From positions 1-64,000 of the forward strand of contig JAFZPJ010000032.1 of assembly GCA_017550385.1 (NCBI GenBank): 64,000 nt of DNA, read 5' to 3'. A model generated the notes under the pieces. The model saw nothing but the letters and a program-made list of their open reading frames with translations. It was not told the origin of the DNA and searched no databases. Position 1 is the stretch's first letter. Each line of letters begins with the position of its first letter. The stretch comes from Clostridiales bacterium (lineage in GTDB: Bacteria; Bacillota; Clostridia; Saccharofermentanales; Saccharofermentanaceae). The translations under genes were made by a program, and so were the position numbers. Positions 52,654-60,284 of the stretch are shown here, one piece after another.

Positions 52654-54447
52654 TCACCCTCTCAGCTGTAATTCTCTCTTCTTCTCTTCGATCTCGTCGT
52701 ACAGGCTCTTCTGGAGCGTGACGAGTTCGATCAGGTTATTAACGCGCATAAGCAGTACTTCCGGTACGAACGGCTTCCTGATGAAGTCCATCGCGCCGAG
52801 TGACAGACCTTCTCTCTCCGCTCCCTCGCTCTCGTCTGCCGTAAGGAAGACAACGGGGATGTTGGCAGCCGCCGACTCCAATGCGTGGATCTTCTTCAAT
52901 GTCTCGAACCCGTTCATGTCCGGCATCTTTATGTCGAGCAGGATAAGGTTCGGAAGTTCCTTCTCGTTCTTCAGATATTCGATGAGGGCAGAGCCTGATT
53001 TGAGAGCGGTAACGTGAAGTCCGCCGGAACTTAAGATCTTGCCTGCAACCTGGAGGTTGATGACGTCATCATCGACTACGACGACTCTCTTGTGACCGCC
53101 CGAGTGTGCGAGTTCCTGTCTGTTGCCGATGAACTCTGTCTCGTGAGTGATGATGAGTTCTTCCTCGTTCTTCGTCTGCCAGTTGTTTATAAGATTGGAT
53201 ACGACCTTGTCTATCGAATCCGCTCTTATGTCAGTGAGGAATACGAAGTACTGGTTCTTGCTGTTTCTCATGAAGATATCCGATTTGCGCAGCGAGCTCC
53301 TGATATGGTTTCCGAACTCGTCGACGTTATCATAGAATTCCGTAGTAGCGTTTCCGCCTGCAGGTGCGAGTGTGAACAGTACCTTACATGCGTTGATGTG
53401 GTGTCTCATTATGTATCTGATGACATATCGGTATACGGGCGAGAACGAATCCTTGTCGAGCTGCAGAGCGACGTCCTGGATCGAACGCTCGCCCAATATC
53501 TCAGAGAGCGCGTGGATATCGAGCGCAGCGGCGCCCTCTTCGTCGTCTGCTTCGTCATCGTATATCCCGTATCCGTGCTTGCCGTTCTTTTTTACGGTAT
53601 AGAGAGTCTTATCTGCGAGCTTAAGCAGGGCAGTGTAATCGTTGCCGTATCTCGGAACGAAGATGGCGCCGATGGAAGCGCCTAGCGGGATGTTCATGTC
53701 TTCGCCCATAAGCTGCTTCGCACTTGCCGTAATCTCTTCGTTGATCTTAGCGGTGATGTCTGCGACCTGCTCCTCGGTGGAAACGCCGACAGCGAAAGAC
53801 GTGAACTCGTCTCCGCCGATCCTTCCGCACTTGCTTCCTGCAGGTACGTTACGCTGTATGATGTCGGCGCAGGAGATAAGGACCTTATCGCCCATATCGT
53901 GACCATATATATCGTTTACGAGCTTGAATGAATCGAGGTCGATCATCATGAGGCATCCGGATGTCTCTGAGCACATCTTGGACAGCTCGACACCGGTAGC
54001 ACCTTTGTTCAGGAAGCCTGTGAGCTTGTCTATCGTTGCTTCGCTCTTGAGGTCGTGCATCTCCTGTGAGTTCGACATGATGTTGCCGATCCTTCGGAGG
54101 AGAACGTCGGGGTTGAAAGGCTTTCTTATGAAGTCGGATACACCTACCTCAAAGCCTCTGGTCTCGGTATCAACGTCTTCATCTGCAGTAAGGAAGATGA
54201 CAGGGGTCTTCATCAGTCCCTTCTGCTGCTCTATCTGTCTTAACTTGCCGAGTGTCTCAAAGCCGTCCATGACAGGCATCTTGATGTCCAGAAGGACCAG
54301 GTCCGGCATGCCGTTATCATTAACATAATCAAGGAAAGCGCTGCCCGACTTCAGAGCAGTTACGCGCATGTTGTTCTTACTCAGGATATGACCCGCCATC
54401 TTAAGGTTGGCAGTATCGTCGTCAACGACAATGATCCACTTCGCCAT
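52654..54447 (-). CDS. REC-GGDEF-REC response regulator (diguanylate cyclase)
   Basis: This is a 597-residue soluble protein. Receiver 1 (about 1-122) has Asp54 (LVLLDIKMPVMDG). The GGDEF domain (about 135-290) keeps the full active site (RIGGDEF, Gly211-Phe215), so it should make cyclic di-GMP. A second, degenerate GGDEF-like region follows (about 305-445; FMRNSKNQYFVFL). Receiver 2 (about 452-575) has Asp505 (LILLDIKMPDMNG). The receivers are clearly duplicates (TALKSGSA...LLDIKMP...GFETL in both). A GAGGGG site precedes the ATG. It heads the operon and is the likely output of the two kinases behind it. Confidence 0.92.
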   Translation of the reverse strand: MAKWIIVVDDDTANLKMAGHILSKNNMRVTALKSGSAFLDYVNDNGMPDLVLLDIKMPVMDGFETLGKLRQIEQQKGLMKTPVIFLTADEDVDTETRGFEVGVSDFIRKPFNPDVLLRRIGNIMSNSQEMHDLKSEATIDKLTGFLNKGATGVELSKMCSETSGCLMMIDLDSFKLVNDIYGHDMGDKVLISCADIIQRNVPAGSKCGRIGGDEFTSFAVGVSTEEQVADITAKINEEITASAKQLMGEDMNIPLGASIGAIFVPRYGNDYTALLKLADKTLYTVKKNGKHGYGIYDDEADDEEGAAALDIHALSEILGERSIQDVALQLDKDSFSPVYRYVIRYIMRHHINACKVLFTLAPAGGNATTEFYDNVDEFGNHIRSSLRKSDIFMRNSKNQYFVFLTDIRADSIDKVVSNLINNWQTKNEEELIITHETEFIGNRQELAHSGGHKRVVVVDDDVINLQVAGKILSSGGLHVTALKSGSALIEYLKNEKELPNLILLDIKMPDMNGFETLKKIHALESAAANIPVVFLTADESEGAEREGLSLGAMDFIRKPFVPEVLLMRVNNLIELVTLQKSLYDEIEEKKRELQLRG

Positions 54448-54479
54448 AATAGATACCCCTCAGAGTGCAAAAGCACATG

Positions 54480-54550
54480 TGTTATCTGATGATAACATAT
54501 ACGCGCGCACAAAATAAATAAGTAAAGGCAAAAGAAAGTCAATTGACTTT
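54480..54550 (-). promoter_or_regulatory. Two dyads and putative promoter of the signalling operon
   Basis: AAAGTCAATTGACTTT (54535-54550) is a perfect 16-bp palindrome. Its minus strand holds TTGACT, a good -35, with ATTTAT or TATTTA 16-17 bases on (54514-54520). A second dyad, TGTTATC-TGAT-GATAACA (54480-54497), lies between that promoter and the start codon. The positions suit a repressor or activator pair; the proteins are unknown. Confidence 0.5.
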
Positions 54551-54577
54551 GGACCGTTCTCGGGTTGTCAGATGCGA

Positions 54578-54973
54578 TCAGAGGAGGTCGCTTAGTTTCT
54601 TGCCGTAAAGATAGTTGTGTACGATGGCGTCGAATTCCTTCCACATCGGGAGAGTCTCGCACTTCTTTTTGCGGGGGCAGTCATAGTTCTTGTCAGCGAG
54701 GCAGGCAACGGATGAGACCGTTCCTTCCATGAGAGTGAGGATCTCACCGACGGAATACCTGGAAGGCTTGCGGACGAGCTTATAGCCGCCACCCTTTCCG
54801 CTGGATCCTTTGATGAGACCGCCTTCCACCATCTTCTTGACGATTATCTCCAGATACTTCTTGGAGATCTCCTGACGCTCGGCGATATCCTTGAGAGGAA
54901 TGTAATTGCCGTTATCGTTTTGTGCCAGATCTATCATGACGCGAAGCGCGTATCTTCCTTTTGTAGAGATCAT
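54578..54973 (-). CDS. Rrf2-family regulator, probable sulfur-metabolism repressor
   Basis: This 131-residue protein has the Rrf2 winged helix (MISTKGRYALRVMIDLAQ; IAERQEISKKYLEIIVKKMVEGGLIKGSSGKGGGYKL). Three cysteines (Cys91, Cys99, Cys105) follow with IscR-like spacing, C-x7-C-x5-C, so it could bind an iron-sulfur cluster. Alternatively it may act like CymR, which controls cysteine genes with CysK in Bacillus. ATG 54973 has GGGGGT upstream. It is divergent from the mccB-mccA-met operon, whose promoter carries a dyad over the -35 box. Confidence 0.85.
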   Translation of the reverse strand: MISTKGRYALRVMIDLAQNDNGNYIPLKDIAERQEISKKYLEIIVKKMVEGGLIKGSSGKGGGYKLVRKPSRYSVGEILTLMEGTVSSVACLADKNYDCPRKKKCETLPMWKEFDAIVHNYLYGKKLSDLL

Positions 54974-55002
54974 TCGTAATACCCCCGTATTCGTTTTCAC
55001 CC

Positions 55003-55032
55003 ATTATACACATAGGCAAATAGGCAAATCAA
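55003..55032 (-). promoter_or_regulatory. Promoter of the Rrf2 gene with tandem repeat
   Basis: On the minus strand TATAAT (55003-55008) is preceded, 18 bases upstream, by TTGATT (55027-55032). The spacer contains a tandem ATAGGCAA-ATAGGCAA repeat on the plus strand (from 55012), a possible autoregulatory site. Confidence 0.5.
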
Positions 55033-55037
55033 GAACA

Positions 55038-55071
55038 ACCTATTGACATGGTAGGTAATTGGCTATATAAT
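55038..55071 (+). promoter_or_regulatory. mcc-met operon promoter with dyad over the -35 box
   Basis: TTGACA (55043-55048) and TATAAT (55066-55071) are both perfect and 17 bases apart. The -35 is enclosed by ACCTA (55038-55042) and TAGGT (55052-55056), inverted repeats. The same 19-base element, with one change, covers the metQ promoter at 61627. A repressor bound there would block RNA polymerase. Confidence 0.8.
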
Positions 55072-55105
55072 CCCACCATCAAGATCAACAAAGGAGGCAG
55101 TAACA

Positions 55106-55183
55106 ATGAAGACCATGTGTTGTCGAATGTTATATCAACGGGCAATGGACTGTTGCTGTCTTAATATGATTCGATGTAGATGA
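55106..55183 (+). CDS. Cys/Met-rich leader peptide 1 (upstream of mccB)
   Basis: This 25-codon frame has an excellent AAGGAGG site seven bases before its ATG. It encodes six Cys (residues 5, 6, 16, 17, 18, 24) and five Met, opening MKTMCCRML and later DCCCL, and ends RCR before TGA. Such density cannot be chance in an mRNA leader, and the core MCCRML recurs in the metQ leader. It lies between a sulfur-gene promoter and an intrinsic terminator, so it most likely senses charged Cys-tRNA by ribosome stalling. No mature peptide function is implied. Confidence 0.75.
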   Translation: MKTMCCRMLYQRAMDCCCLNMIRCR

Positions 55184-55207
55184 ATCATGTAAACTGCATG
55201 TTCTGTG

Positions 55208-55245
55208 AGCCCGGAGCCATAATAACGCTTCGGGCTTTTTCTTTA
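55208..55245 (+). terminator. Attenuator-type terminator before mccB
   Basis: AGCCCGGAGC (55208-55217) pairs over 10 bp with GCTTCGGGCT (55227-55236), followed by TTTTCTTT. It lies between leader peptide 1 and mccB, so most transcripts would end here unless the hairpin is prevented. CGGGC inside the leader frame (55139-55143) can pair with GCCCG of its 5' arm. A separate perfect hairpin, ATGATTC/GAATCAT, sits at 55166-55188 around the leader stop. Confidence 0.75.
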
Positions 55246-55270
55246 ATAACTTAACTGAGAGGAAACAAAA

Positions 55271-56437
55271 ATGAGTAACATAAATGACCTTAAACTTAAT
55301 TCGCTTCTTATCCACGGAGGCATCGACGGAGACGAGACGACCGGTGCGGTCAACGTTCCGATATACCAGACATCCACGTATAAGCAGGACGGCCTCGGCA
55401 AGGACAGAGGCTGGGAGTACTCGAGAACGGGCAACCCGACAAGGGCAGCGTTAGAGAAGCTCATCGCAGACCTTGAACAGGGCGACTATGGTCTTGCATT
55501 TGCATCAGGACTTGCTGCGATCAACACGGTTTTGTCCCTGTTCAAGAGCGGCGATAAGCTCATCGTATCAGACAACATCTACGGCGGTACTTTCAGAATA
55601 CTCGACAACGTATTCAATAACTTCGGGATCACATACAAGATCGTTAACACATCAGATCTGGAGGCAGTCGAGAAGGCTATCGACGACGATGTTAAGGCCA
55701 TTTACATCGAGACTCCAGCAAACCCGCTTCTCACCATCACGGACATCGAAGCAGTATCAAAGATAGGAAAGAAATACGACAAGCTCGTTATCGTCGATAA
55801 CACTTTCCTTACACCATACCTTCAGCGTCCTCTGACGCTCGGTGCTGATATCGTTATCCACAGCGGTACCAAGTACTTGGGCGGTCATTCTGATACCATC
55901 TCAGGTTTTATCGTAGTCAAAGAGAAGGCATTGGCTGACCGCCTTTATTATCTGCAAAATGCTATCGGCGGAGTCCTCGCTCCGTGGGACAGTTTTCTCA
56001 TCATAAGAGGCATTAAGACCTTAGGTGTGCGCATGGACAGACACGTCGCCAACGCAGACAAGATCGCAAGATGGCTCGCATCAAGCGACTACGTCAGCAA
56101 GGTCTACTATCCGGGCCTCGAGACAGACCCCGGGTACGAGGTGCAGAAAAAGCAGGCAGACGGTGCGGGTGCGATGATCTCTTTCGTGCTGCGCGATAAA
56201 TACGACTACAGGAAGTTCTACGAGAACCTCAGCCTCATAACACTCGCCGAAAGTCTTGGAGGCGTCGAATCTCTCGTATGCCATCCGGCTACTATGACAC
56301 ATGCGGCTATCCCTGCGGAGATCCGCAAGGAAGTCGGCATAGTCGACGAACTCATCAGATTCTCGGTCGGCATCGAAGATGTTGATGATCTCATCGCAGA
56401 TCTCGAGCAGGCAATCAAGAACTCAGTAAAGGCTTAA
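55271..56437 (+). CDS. mccB: Cystathionine gamma-lyase/synthase family enzyme (MccB-like)
   Basis: This is a 388-residue PLP enzyme of the Cys/Met metabolism family. NVPIYQTSTYKQDGLG and YSRTGNPTRAALEKLIADLE are at the N-terminus. The PLP lysine is in HSGTKYLGGHSDTISGFIV (about residue 195-213), and SLGGVESLVCHPATMTHAAIP forms the substrate site. With the MccA-like enzyme next door, the best reading is cystathionine gamma-lyase, releasing cysteine from cystathionine. Gamma-synthase or homocysteine-forming activity is possible for this fold. AGAGGAAAC precedes the ATG. It is the first structural gene after the leader. Confidence 0.88.
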   Translation: MSNINDLKLNSLLIHGGIDGDETTGAVNVPIYQTSTYKQDGLGKDRGWEYSRTGNPTRAALEKLIADLEQGDYGLAFASGLAAINTVLSLFKSGDKLIVSDNIYGGTFRILDNVFNNFGITYKIVNTSDLEAVEKAIDDDVKAIYIETPANPLLTITDIEAVSKIGKKYDKLVIVDNTFLTPYLQRPLTLGADIVIHSGTKYLGGHSDTISGFIVVKEKALADRLYYLQNAIGGVLAPWDSFLIIRGIKTLGVRMDRHVANADKIARWLASSDYVSKVYYPGLETDPGYEVQKKQADGAGAMISFVLRDKYDYRKFYENLSLITLAESLGGVESLVCHPATMTHAAIPAEIRKEVGIVDELIRFSVGIEDVDDLIADLEQAIKNSVKA

Positions 56438-56448
56438 AGGTGATTGTT

Positions 56449-57363
56449 ATGAACAACGTATATGAAGACATAAGAGGATTGATCGGCAATACTCCGATCC
56501 TGAAGATCAACCATATGGGCGTTAAGCCCGGTGTAAATATCTATGCAAAACTCGAACTCATGAACCCCGCAGGAAGCGTCAAAGACCGCATCGGCGTATA
56601 CATGATAGATGACGCGAAGAACCGCGGGATCCTGAAGGAAGGCGGCACGATAGTAGATGCGACCGCAGGCAATACGGGAATAGGCATCGCGGTAGCTGCG
56701 CTGAACCAGGGCATTCACGTCATCTTCACGGTACCCGAGAAGTTCTCCATCGAGAAACAGCAGATCATGCGCGCTTTGGGCGCGGAGATAGTACACACAT
56801 CAAGAGAAGAAGGAATGCTCGGAGCAGAGCGCAAGGCTGAAGAGATAATCAGCAAGACAGAGGGAGCAGTATCTCTCAGGCAGTTCAGAAATCCGGCAAA
56901 CCCGCTCGCACATTATGAGACGACAGGTCCTGAGATATATTCACAGCTCGACGGCAAGATCGATTATTTCGTAGCTGGTGCGGGAAGCGGCGGAACATTT
57001 ACGGGGGTAGCAAGATACCTCAAAGAGCAGAACCCGGATATCAAGGGTGTTCTTGCGGATCCTTACGGATCGACCATCGGAGGCGGCGAGCACTTCGATT
57101 ACGACATAGAAGGAATAGGAAATGATTTCATCGCGGATACGATGGACATCACACTTGTAGATAAGGTCATCAAGGTGAATGACGATGAAGCCTTCGAAAC
57201 GAGCAGGAAGCTCGCAAAGCACGAAGGAATCCTCGCAGGATCCTCTTCCGGAGCGGCACTCGCAGCAGCGGTCAAGCTGTCAGAAGAGATCGAGTCCGGA
57301 AACATAGTAACGGTATTCCCTGACAGGGGAGACAGATATCTTAGTAAAGGATTATACGAATAA
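56449..57363 (+). CDS. mccA: Cysteine synthase/cystathionine beta-synthase family (MccA-like)
   Basis: This 304-residue fold-type II PLP enzyme has the lysine in NPAGSVKDRIGVYM (about 39-52) and the phosphate-binding loop GSGGTFTG. TAGNTGIGIAVAAL replaces the SGNTGI of most CysK enzymes, as in MccA-type proteins that condense O-acetylserine with homocysteine. Paired with mccB it would convert methionine-derived homocysteine into cysteine. ATG 56449 has AAAGGTGA six bases upstream; GTG 56440 is an alternative. Its stop overlaps metN (TAATG). Confidence 0.85.
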   Translation: MNNVYEDIRGLIGNTPILKINHMGVKPGVNIYAKLELMNPAGSVKDRIGVYMIDDAKNRGILKEGGTIVDATAGNTGIGIAVAALNQGIHVIFTVPEKFSIEKQQIMRALGAEIVHTSREEGMLGAERKAEEIISKTEGAVSLRQFRNPANPLAHYETTGPEIYSQLDGKIDYFVAGAGSGGTFTGVARYLKEQNPDIKGVLADPYGSTIGGGEHFDYDIEGIGNDFIADTMDITLVDKVIKVNDDEAFETSRKLAKHEGILAGSSSGAALAAAVKLSEEIESGNIVTVFPDRGDRYLSKGLYE

Positions 57364-58361
57364 TGAGTTATGTCTTTGAACTGACAAACGTAAGCAAGAC
57401 TTATAAGAACGACGGCAAGGAATTCGAGGCGCTTAAGGACATCAGCCTTGATGTGCAGGAAGGTGAGATCTTCGGCATCATCGGAATGAGCGGCGCGGGC
57501 AAATCGACACTGGTCCGTACGCTTAACCGCCTTGAGGATGTAAGCAAGGGCAGCGTAAAGTTCTACGATAAGGATCTGGCGACGCTCAGCAGCGCCGAAC
57601 TTAGAGAAGTAAGACACTCGATCTCCATGATCTTCCAGGGCTTCAACCTGGTTAACCAGAGAACGGTCTTATCTAACGTCGAGCAGCCGCTTAAGATTGC
57701 AGGCGTACCGCGCAAAGAGCGTAAGGAGAAGGCGCTGCAGATGCTCGAGGTCGTCGGACTTCTTGATAAGAAGGATGTGTTCCCGGCACGTCTGTCAGGC
57801 GGACAGAAGCAGAGAGTAGCGATCGCGAGAGCTCTTGCGGCAGACCCGAAGGTCCTGCTCTGCGACGAAGCGACGAGTGCATTGGACCCGAAGATCACGG
57901 GTGAGATATTGGACCTTCTTAAGAAGATCAACGAGGAGAGAAAGCTCACGATAGTCATCATCACTCACGAGATGAGCGTAGTCGAGAAGATCTGCGACCG
58001 CGTTGCCATCATCGACGACGGCAATCTTGCGGAAGTGGGATATGTTGCAGACGTGTTCTCCAACCCTCAGTCCAAGGCTGCCAAGAAGCTCGTCTTCCCG
58101 AGCAATCCTTTCGAGGCCTCAGAAGAAAACAGCAAGGTTATACGTCTTGTTTTCGACGGATCGCATTCGAGCGAACCGTTCATCGCGAACCTCGTCGAGA
58201 AGACCGGACTCAAGGTCAACATCCTGAGTGCGAACACGAGAAGCGTCGGAGGTATCGGCTACGGCCAGATGATCGTCGAGTTGCCCTCTTCGTCGTCTGA
58301 TCAGAGGAAAGTGATCGATTTCTTTAAAGCGGGCGGTCTGTCCGTATCGGAGGTGGTATAA
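57363..58361 (+). CDS. metN: Methionine ABC transporter ATPase
   Basis: This 332-residue ATPase has Walker A GMSGAGKST (about 41-49), signature LSGGQKQRV, and Walker B VLLCDEATSALD. The C-terminal NIL domain (about 255-330; GLKVNILSANTRSVGGIGYGQMIVEL) binds methionine and gives feedback inhibition in MetN. It forms a unit with the following permease, while the binding protein MetQ is encoded 3.5 kb away under its own promoter. Confidence 0.93.
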   Translation: MSYVFELTNVSKTYKNDGKEFEALKDISLDVQEGEIFGIIGMSGAGKSTLVRTLNRLEDVSKGSVKFYDKDLATLSSAELREVRHSISMIFQGFNLVNQRTVLSNVEQPLKIAGVPRKERKEKALQMLEVVGLLDKKDVFPARLSGGQKQRVAIARALAADPKVLLCDEATSALDPKITGEILDLLKKINEERKLTIVIITHEMSVVEKICDRVAIIDDGNLAEVGYVADVFSNPQSKAAKKLVFPSNPFEASEENSKVIRLVFDGSHSSEPFIANLVEKTGLKVNILSANTRSVGGIGYGQMIVELPSSSSDQRKVIDFFKAGGLSVSEVV

Positions 58362-59015
58362 ATGAGTGACTACATAAAGGACGCGATAATAGCAGGAGTG
58401 TTCGAGACTTTCGAGATGACGGTCTTTGCATCGCTGTTCTCATACATCGTAGGACTTCCCCTGGGAGTGCTCCTCTATGCTACATCCAAGGGCAGGCTTC
58501 TCGAGAACAAGGTTATCAACGGCATCTTCGGCATCGTAGTAAACATCACGAGATCGCTGCCGTTCCTGATCCTTCTGGTGCTCCTCATACCGTTCACAAG
58601 AATGGTCGTCGGCAAATCCATCGGGACGGAAGCTTCAATAGTTCCGCTCACCATCGGTGCGATCCCGATCGTGGCAAGAATGGTCGAGGCATCGCTTAAT
58701 GAAGTGCATCCGGGCATCATCGAGGCGGCAACTTCGATGGGCGCATCGCCGCTTTATACGATAATACATTTCATCATTCCCGAGGCTACACCTTCGCTCT
58801 TGCAGGGTGGTGCGATCAATGTGGCGACCGTTCTCGGATATTCGGCGATGGCAGGCGTCATTGGAGGCGGCGGTCTCGGAGCGATAGCTCTTCAGTATGG
58901 TTACTACCGTTATCAGAAGGAAGTCCTTTGGACTACGGTGGCGCTCCTCGTGATCATGGTAATGCTGATCCAGGAGATCGGAATAAGAATGTCGAAGAAG
59001 ACGAGAAAGACATAA
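58362..59015 (+). CDS. metI: Methionine ABC transporter permease
   Basis: This 217-residue permease has about five helices. Its docking loop EASLNEVHPGIIEAATSMGAS and the GYSAMAGVIGGGGLGAIALQYGYYRYQ block are diagnostic of MetI/MetP. It starts one base after metN, with GGAGGTGG inside metN as the site. It completes the methionine (or cystine/homocysteine) importer with MetN and MetQ. Confidence 0.93.
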   Translation: MSDYIKDAIIAGVFETFEMTVFASLFSYIVGLPLGVLLYATSKGRLLENKVINGIFGIVVNITRSLPFLILLVLLIPFTRMVVGKSIGTEASIVPLTIGAIPIVARMVEASLNEVHPGIIEAATSMGASPLYTIIHFIIPEATPSLLQGGAINVATVLGYSAMAGVIGGGGLGAIALQYGYYRYQKEVLWTTVALLVIMVMLIQEIGIRMSKKTRKT

Positions 59016-59042
59016 CACTTCCACGGCAAGGGGGACAAGCAG

Positions 59043-60284
59043 ATGAGTATAAAAGAAAACATAAAGAACTACATCCGCTCCGGCGAGACAGAAGCACAGG
59101 GACTCGGACTTGAGGTCGAGCATTTTGTCGTAAACGATTCCGGTGTTCAGATAGGATTCGATGAAGTTTCCTCGATCCTGAATAACATGGCAGATATCGT
59201 TGAAGCTGAGGTCATCTATATGGACGGCTATCCGGTAGGCTACGTTACAAAGGATTATTCGATCACATTGGAACCCGCATGCCAGTTTGAGATAAGCATC
59301 AAGCCTTGTTCGGATCTCGAGGAGATAAAGAACATATACGAAGAGTTTATTGCGCTCTGGACTCCGATCCTCAAGGCAAGAGGTTATCACTTCGAGACTA
59401 AGGGCAATCTTCCTCTGGTTGAACTGGGCATTGTAGATCCTGAAGATATCACGCTGTCTCCCAAAAAGAGATACAAGTACATGGACTCCTATTTCAGGCA
59501 CTCCGGCAAGTACGGCAAGTACATGATGAGAGCTTCGGCTTCGACTCAGGTGTCCGTGGATTTCAGATCTGAAGAAGACCTGATAAGGAAGCTGAATGTA
59601 TTGCAGAAGATATCGCCGGTCCTCATGATCGCGATGGAGAACAAGACGGATCCTGATTCGACCCTGAAGGATCATCCGGACAAGCCTCATCTGTTCAGGA
59701 TACAGGAATGGGATGATCTGGACAGCAGCAGGACCGGATTCTATCCGCATTCGTTGGAATCAGGTTTTGGATATGATTCCATTGCGGATACTATCCTTCA
59801 TACGCCCTTGATCCTTCTGACGGATGACGGAGTTACGACGGATGTGGGATCGGAGACGGCAGAGGATCTTTTTGCAAGAGGCCTGATAAGAGAAGAGACG
59901 CTGGATATAACCCGCGAGAGAAACCTCATAGAGCATTTCATATCAATGGGGTTCTTCCACTTCAGGGTGAAGAAATACATCGAGATCCGCGTGGCGGACA
60001 GCGTGCCTATCGACAGATCGCTCGGTTATGTTGCGCTTCTCAAAGGAATCGTGTATTCGGATGAGAATCTGATCACACTTGATAAGGAACTTGCGGATAT
60101 AGATTCTGCAGAGGAGATACAGAAGGCAGTTGAATCTGTCGAGAAGGGCGGATACAATGCTGTGGTCTATGGAAGGAAAGCTTCTGAATGGGCATCTCAT
60201 TTATATGATTTGGCAAAAGAGGCGCTGCCTGAAACAGATAAGGAGTATTTGGAAAATGTGCGAACTTTTTGGGGTATCGGCTGA
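59043..60284 (+). CDS. Glutamate-cysteine ligase family protein
   Basis: This 413-residue protein belongs to the glutamate-cysteine ligase (GCS) superfamily. LGLEVEHFVV (about 23-32), ITLEPACQFEISIKP, and MMRASASTQVSVDF match the ATP-grasp-like active site of EgtA/GCS2-type enzymes. It would join glutamate and cysteine to gamma-glutamylcysteine. No glutathione synthetase gene is nearby. It lies 27 bases after metI, and its end overlaps a class II amidotransferase gene by 29 bases, a pairing like EgtA-EgtC. AAGGGGG precedes the ATG. Confidence 0.82.
   Translation: MSIKENIKNYIRSGETEAQGLGLEVEHFVVNDSGVQIGFDEVSSILNNMADIVEAEVIYMDGYPVGYVTKDYSITLEPACQFEISIKPCSDLEEIKNIYEEFIALWTPILKARGYHFETKGNLPLVELGIVDPEDITLSPKKRYKYMDSYFRHSGKYGKYMMRASASTQVSVDFRSEEDLIRKLNVLQKISPVLMIAMENKTDPDSTLKDHPDKPHLFRIQEWDDLDSSRTGFYPHSLESGFGYDSIADTILHTPLILLTDDGVTTDVGSETAEDLFARGLIREETLDITRERNLIEHFISMGFFHFRVKKYIEIRVADSVPIDRSLGYVALLKGIVYSDENLITLDKELADIDSAEEIQKAVESVEKGGYNAVVYGRKASEWASHLYDLAKEALPETDKEYLENVRTFWGIG

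Noticed and set aside
55072..55245. SAM or other known sulfur riboswitch in the two leaders
   Set aside because: I see no SAM aptamer pattern, and the length is occupied by a Cys-rich frame and a terminator.
58635..59750. Minus-strand frame of 371 codons opposite metI and the ligase gene
   Set aside because: It is rich in Arg, His and Cys without hydrophobic core patterns and is antisense to two confident genes.
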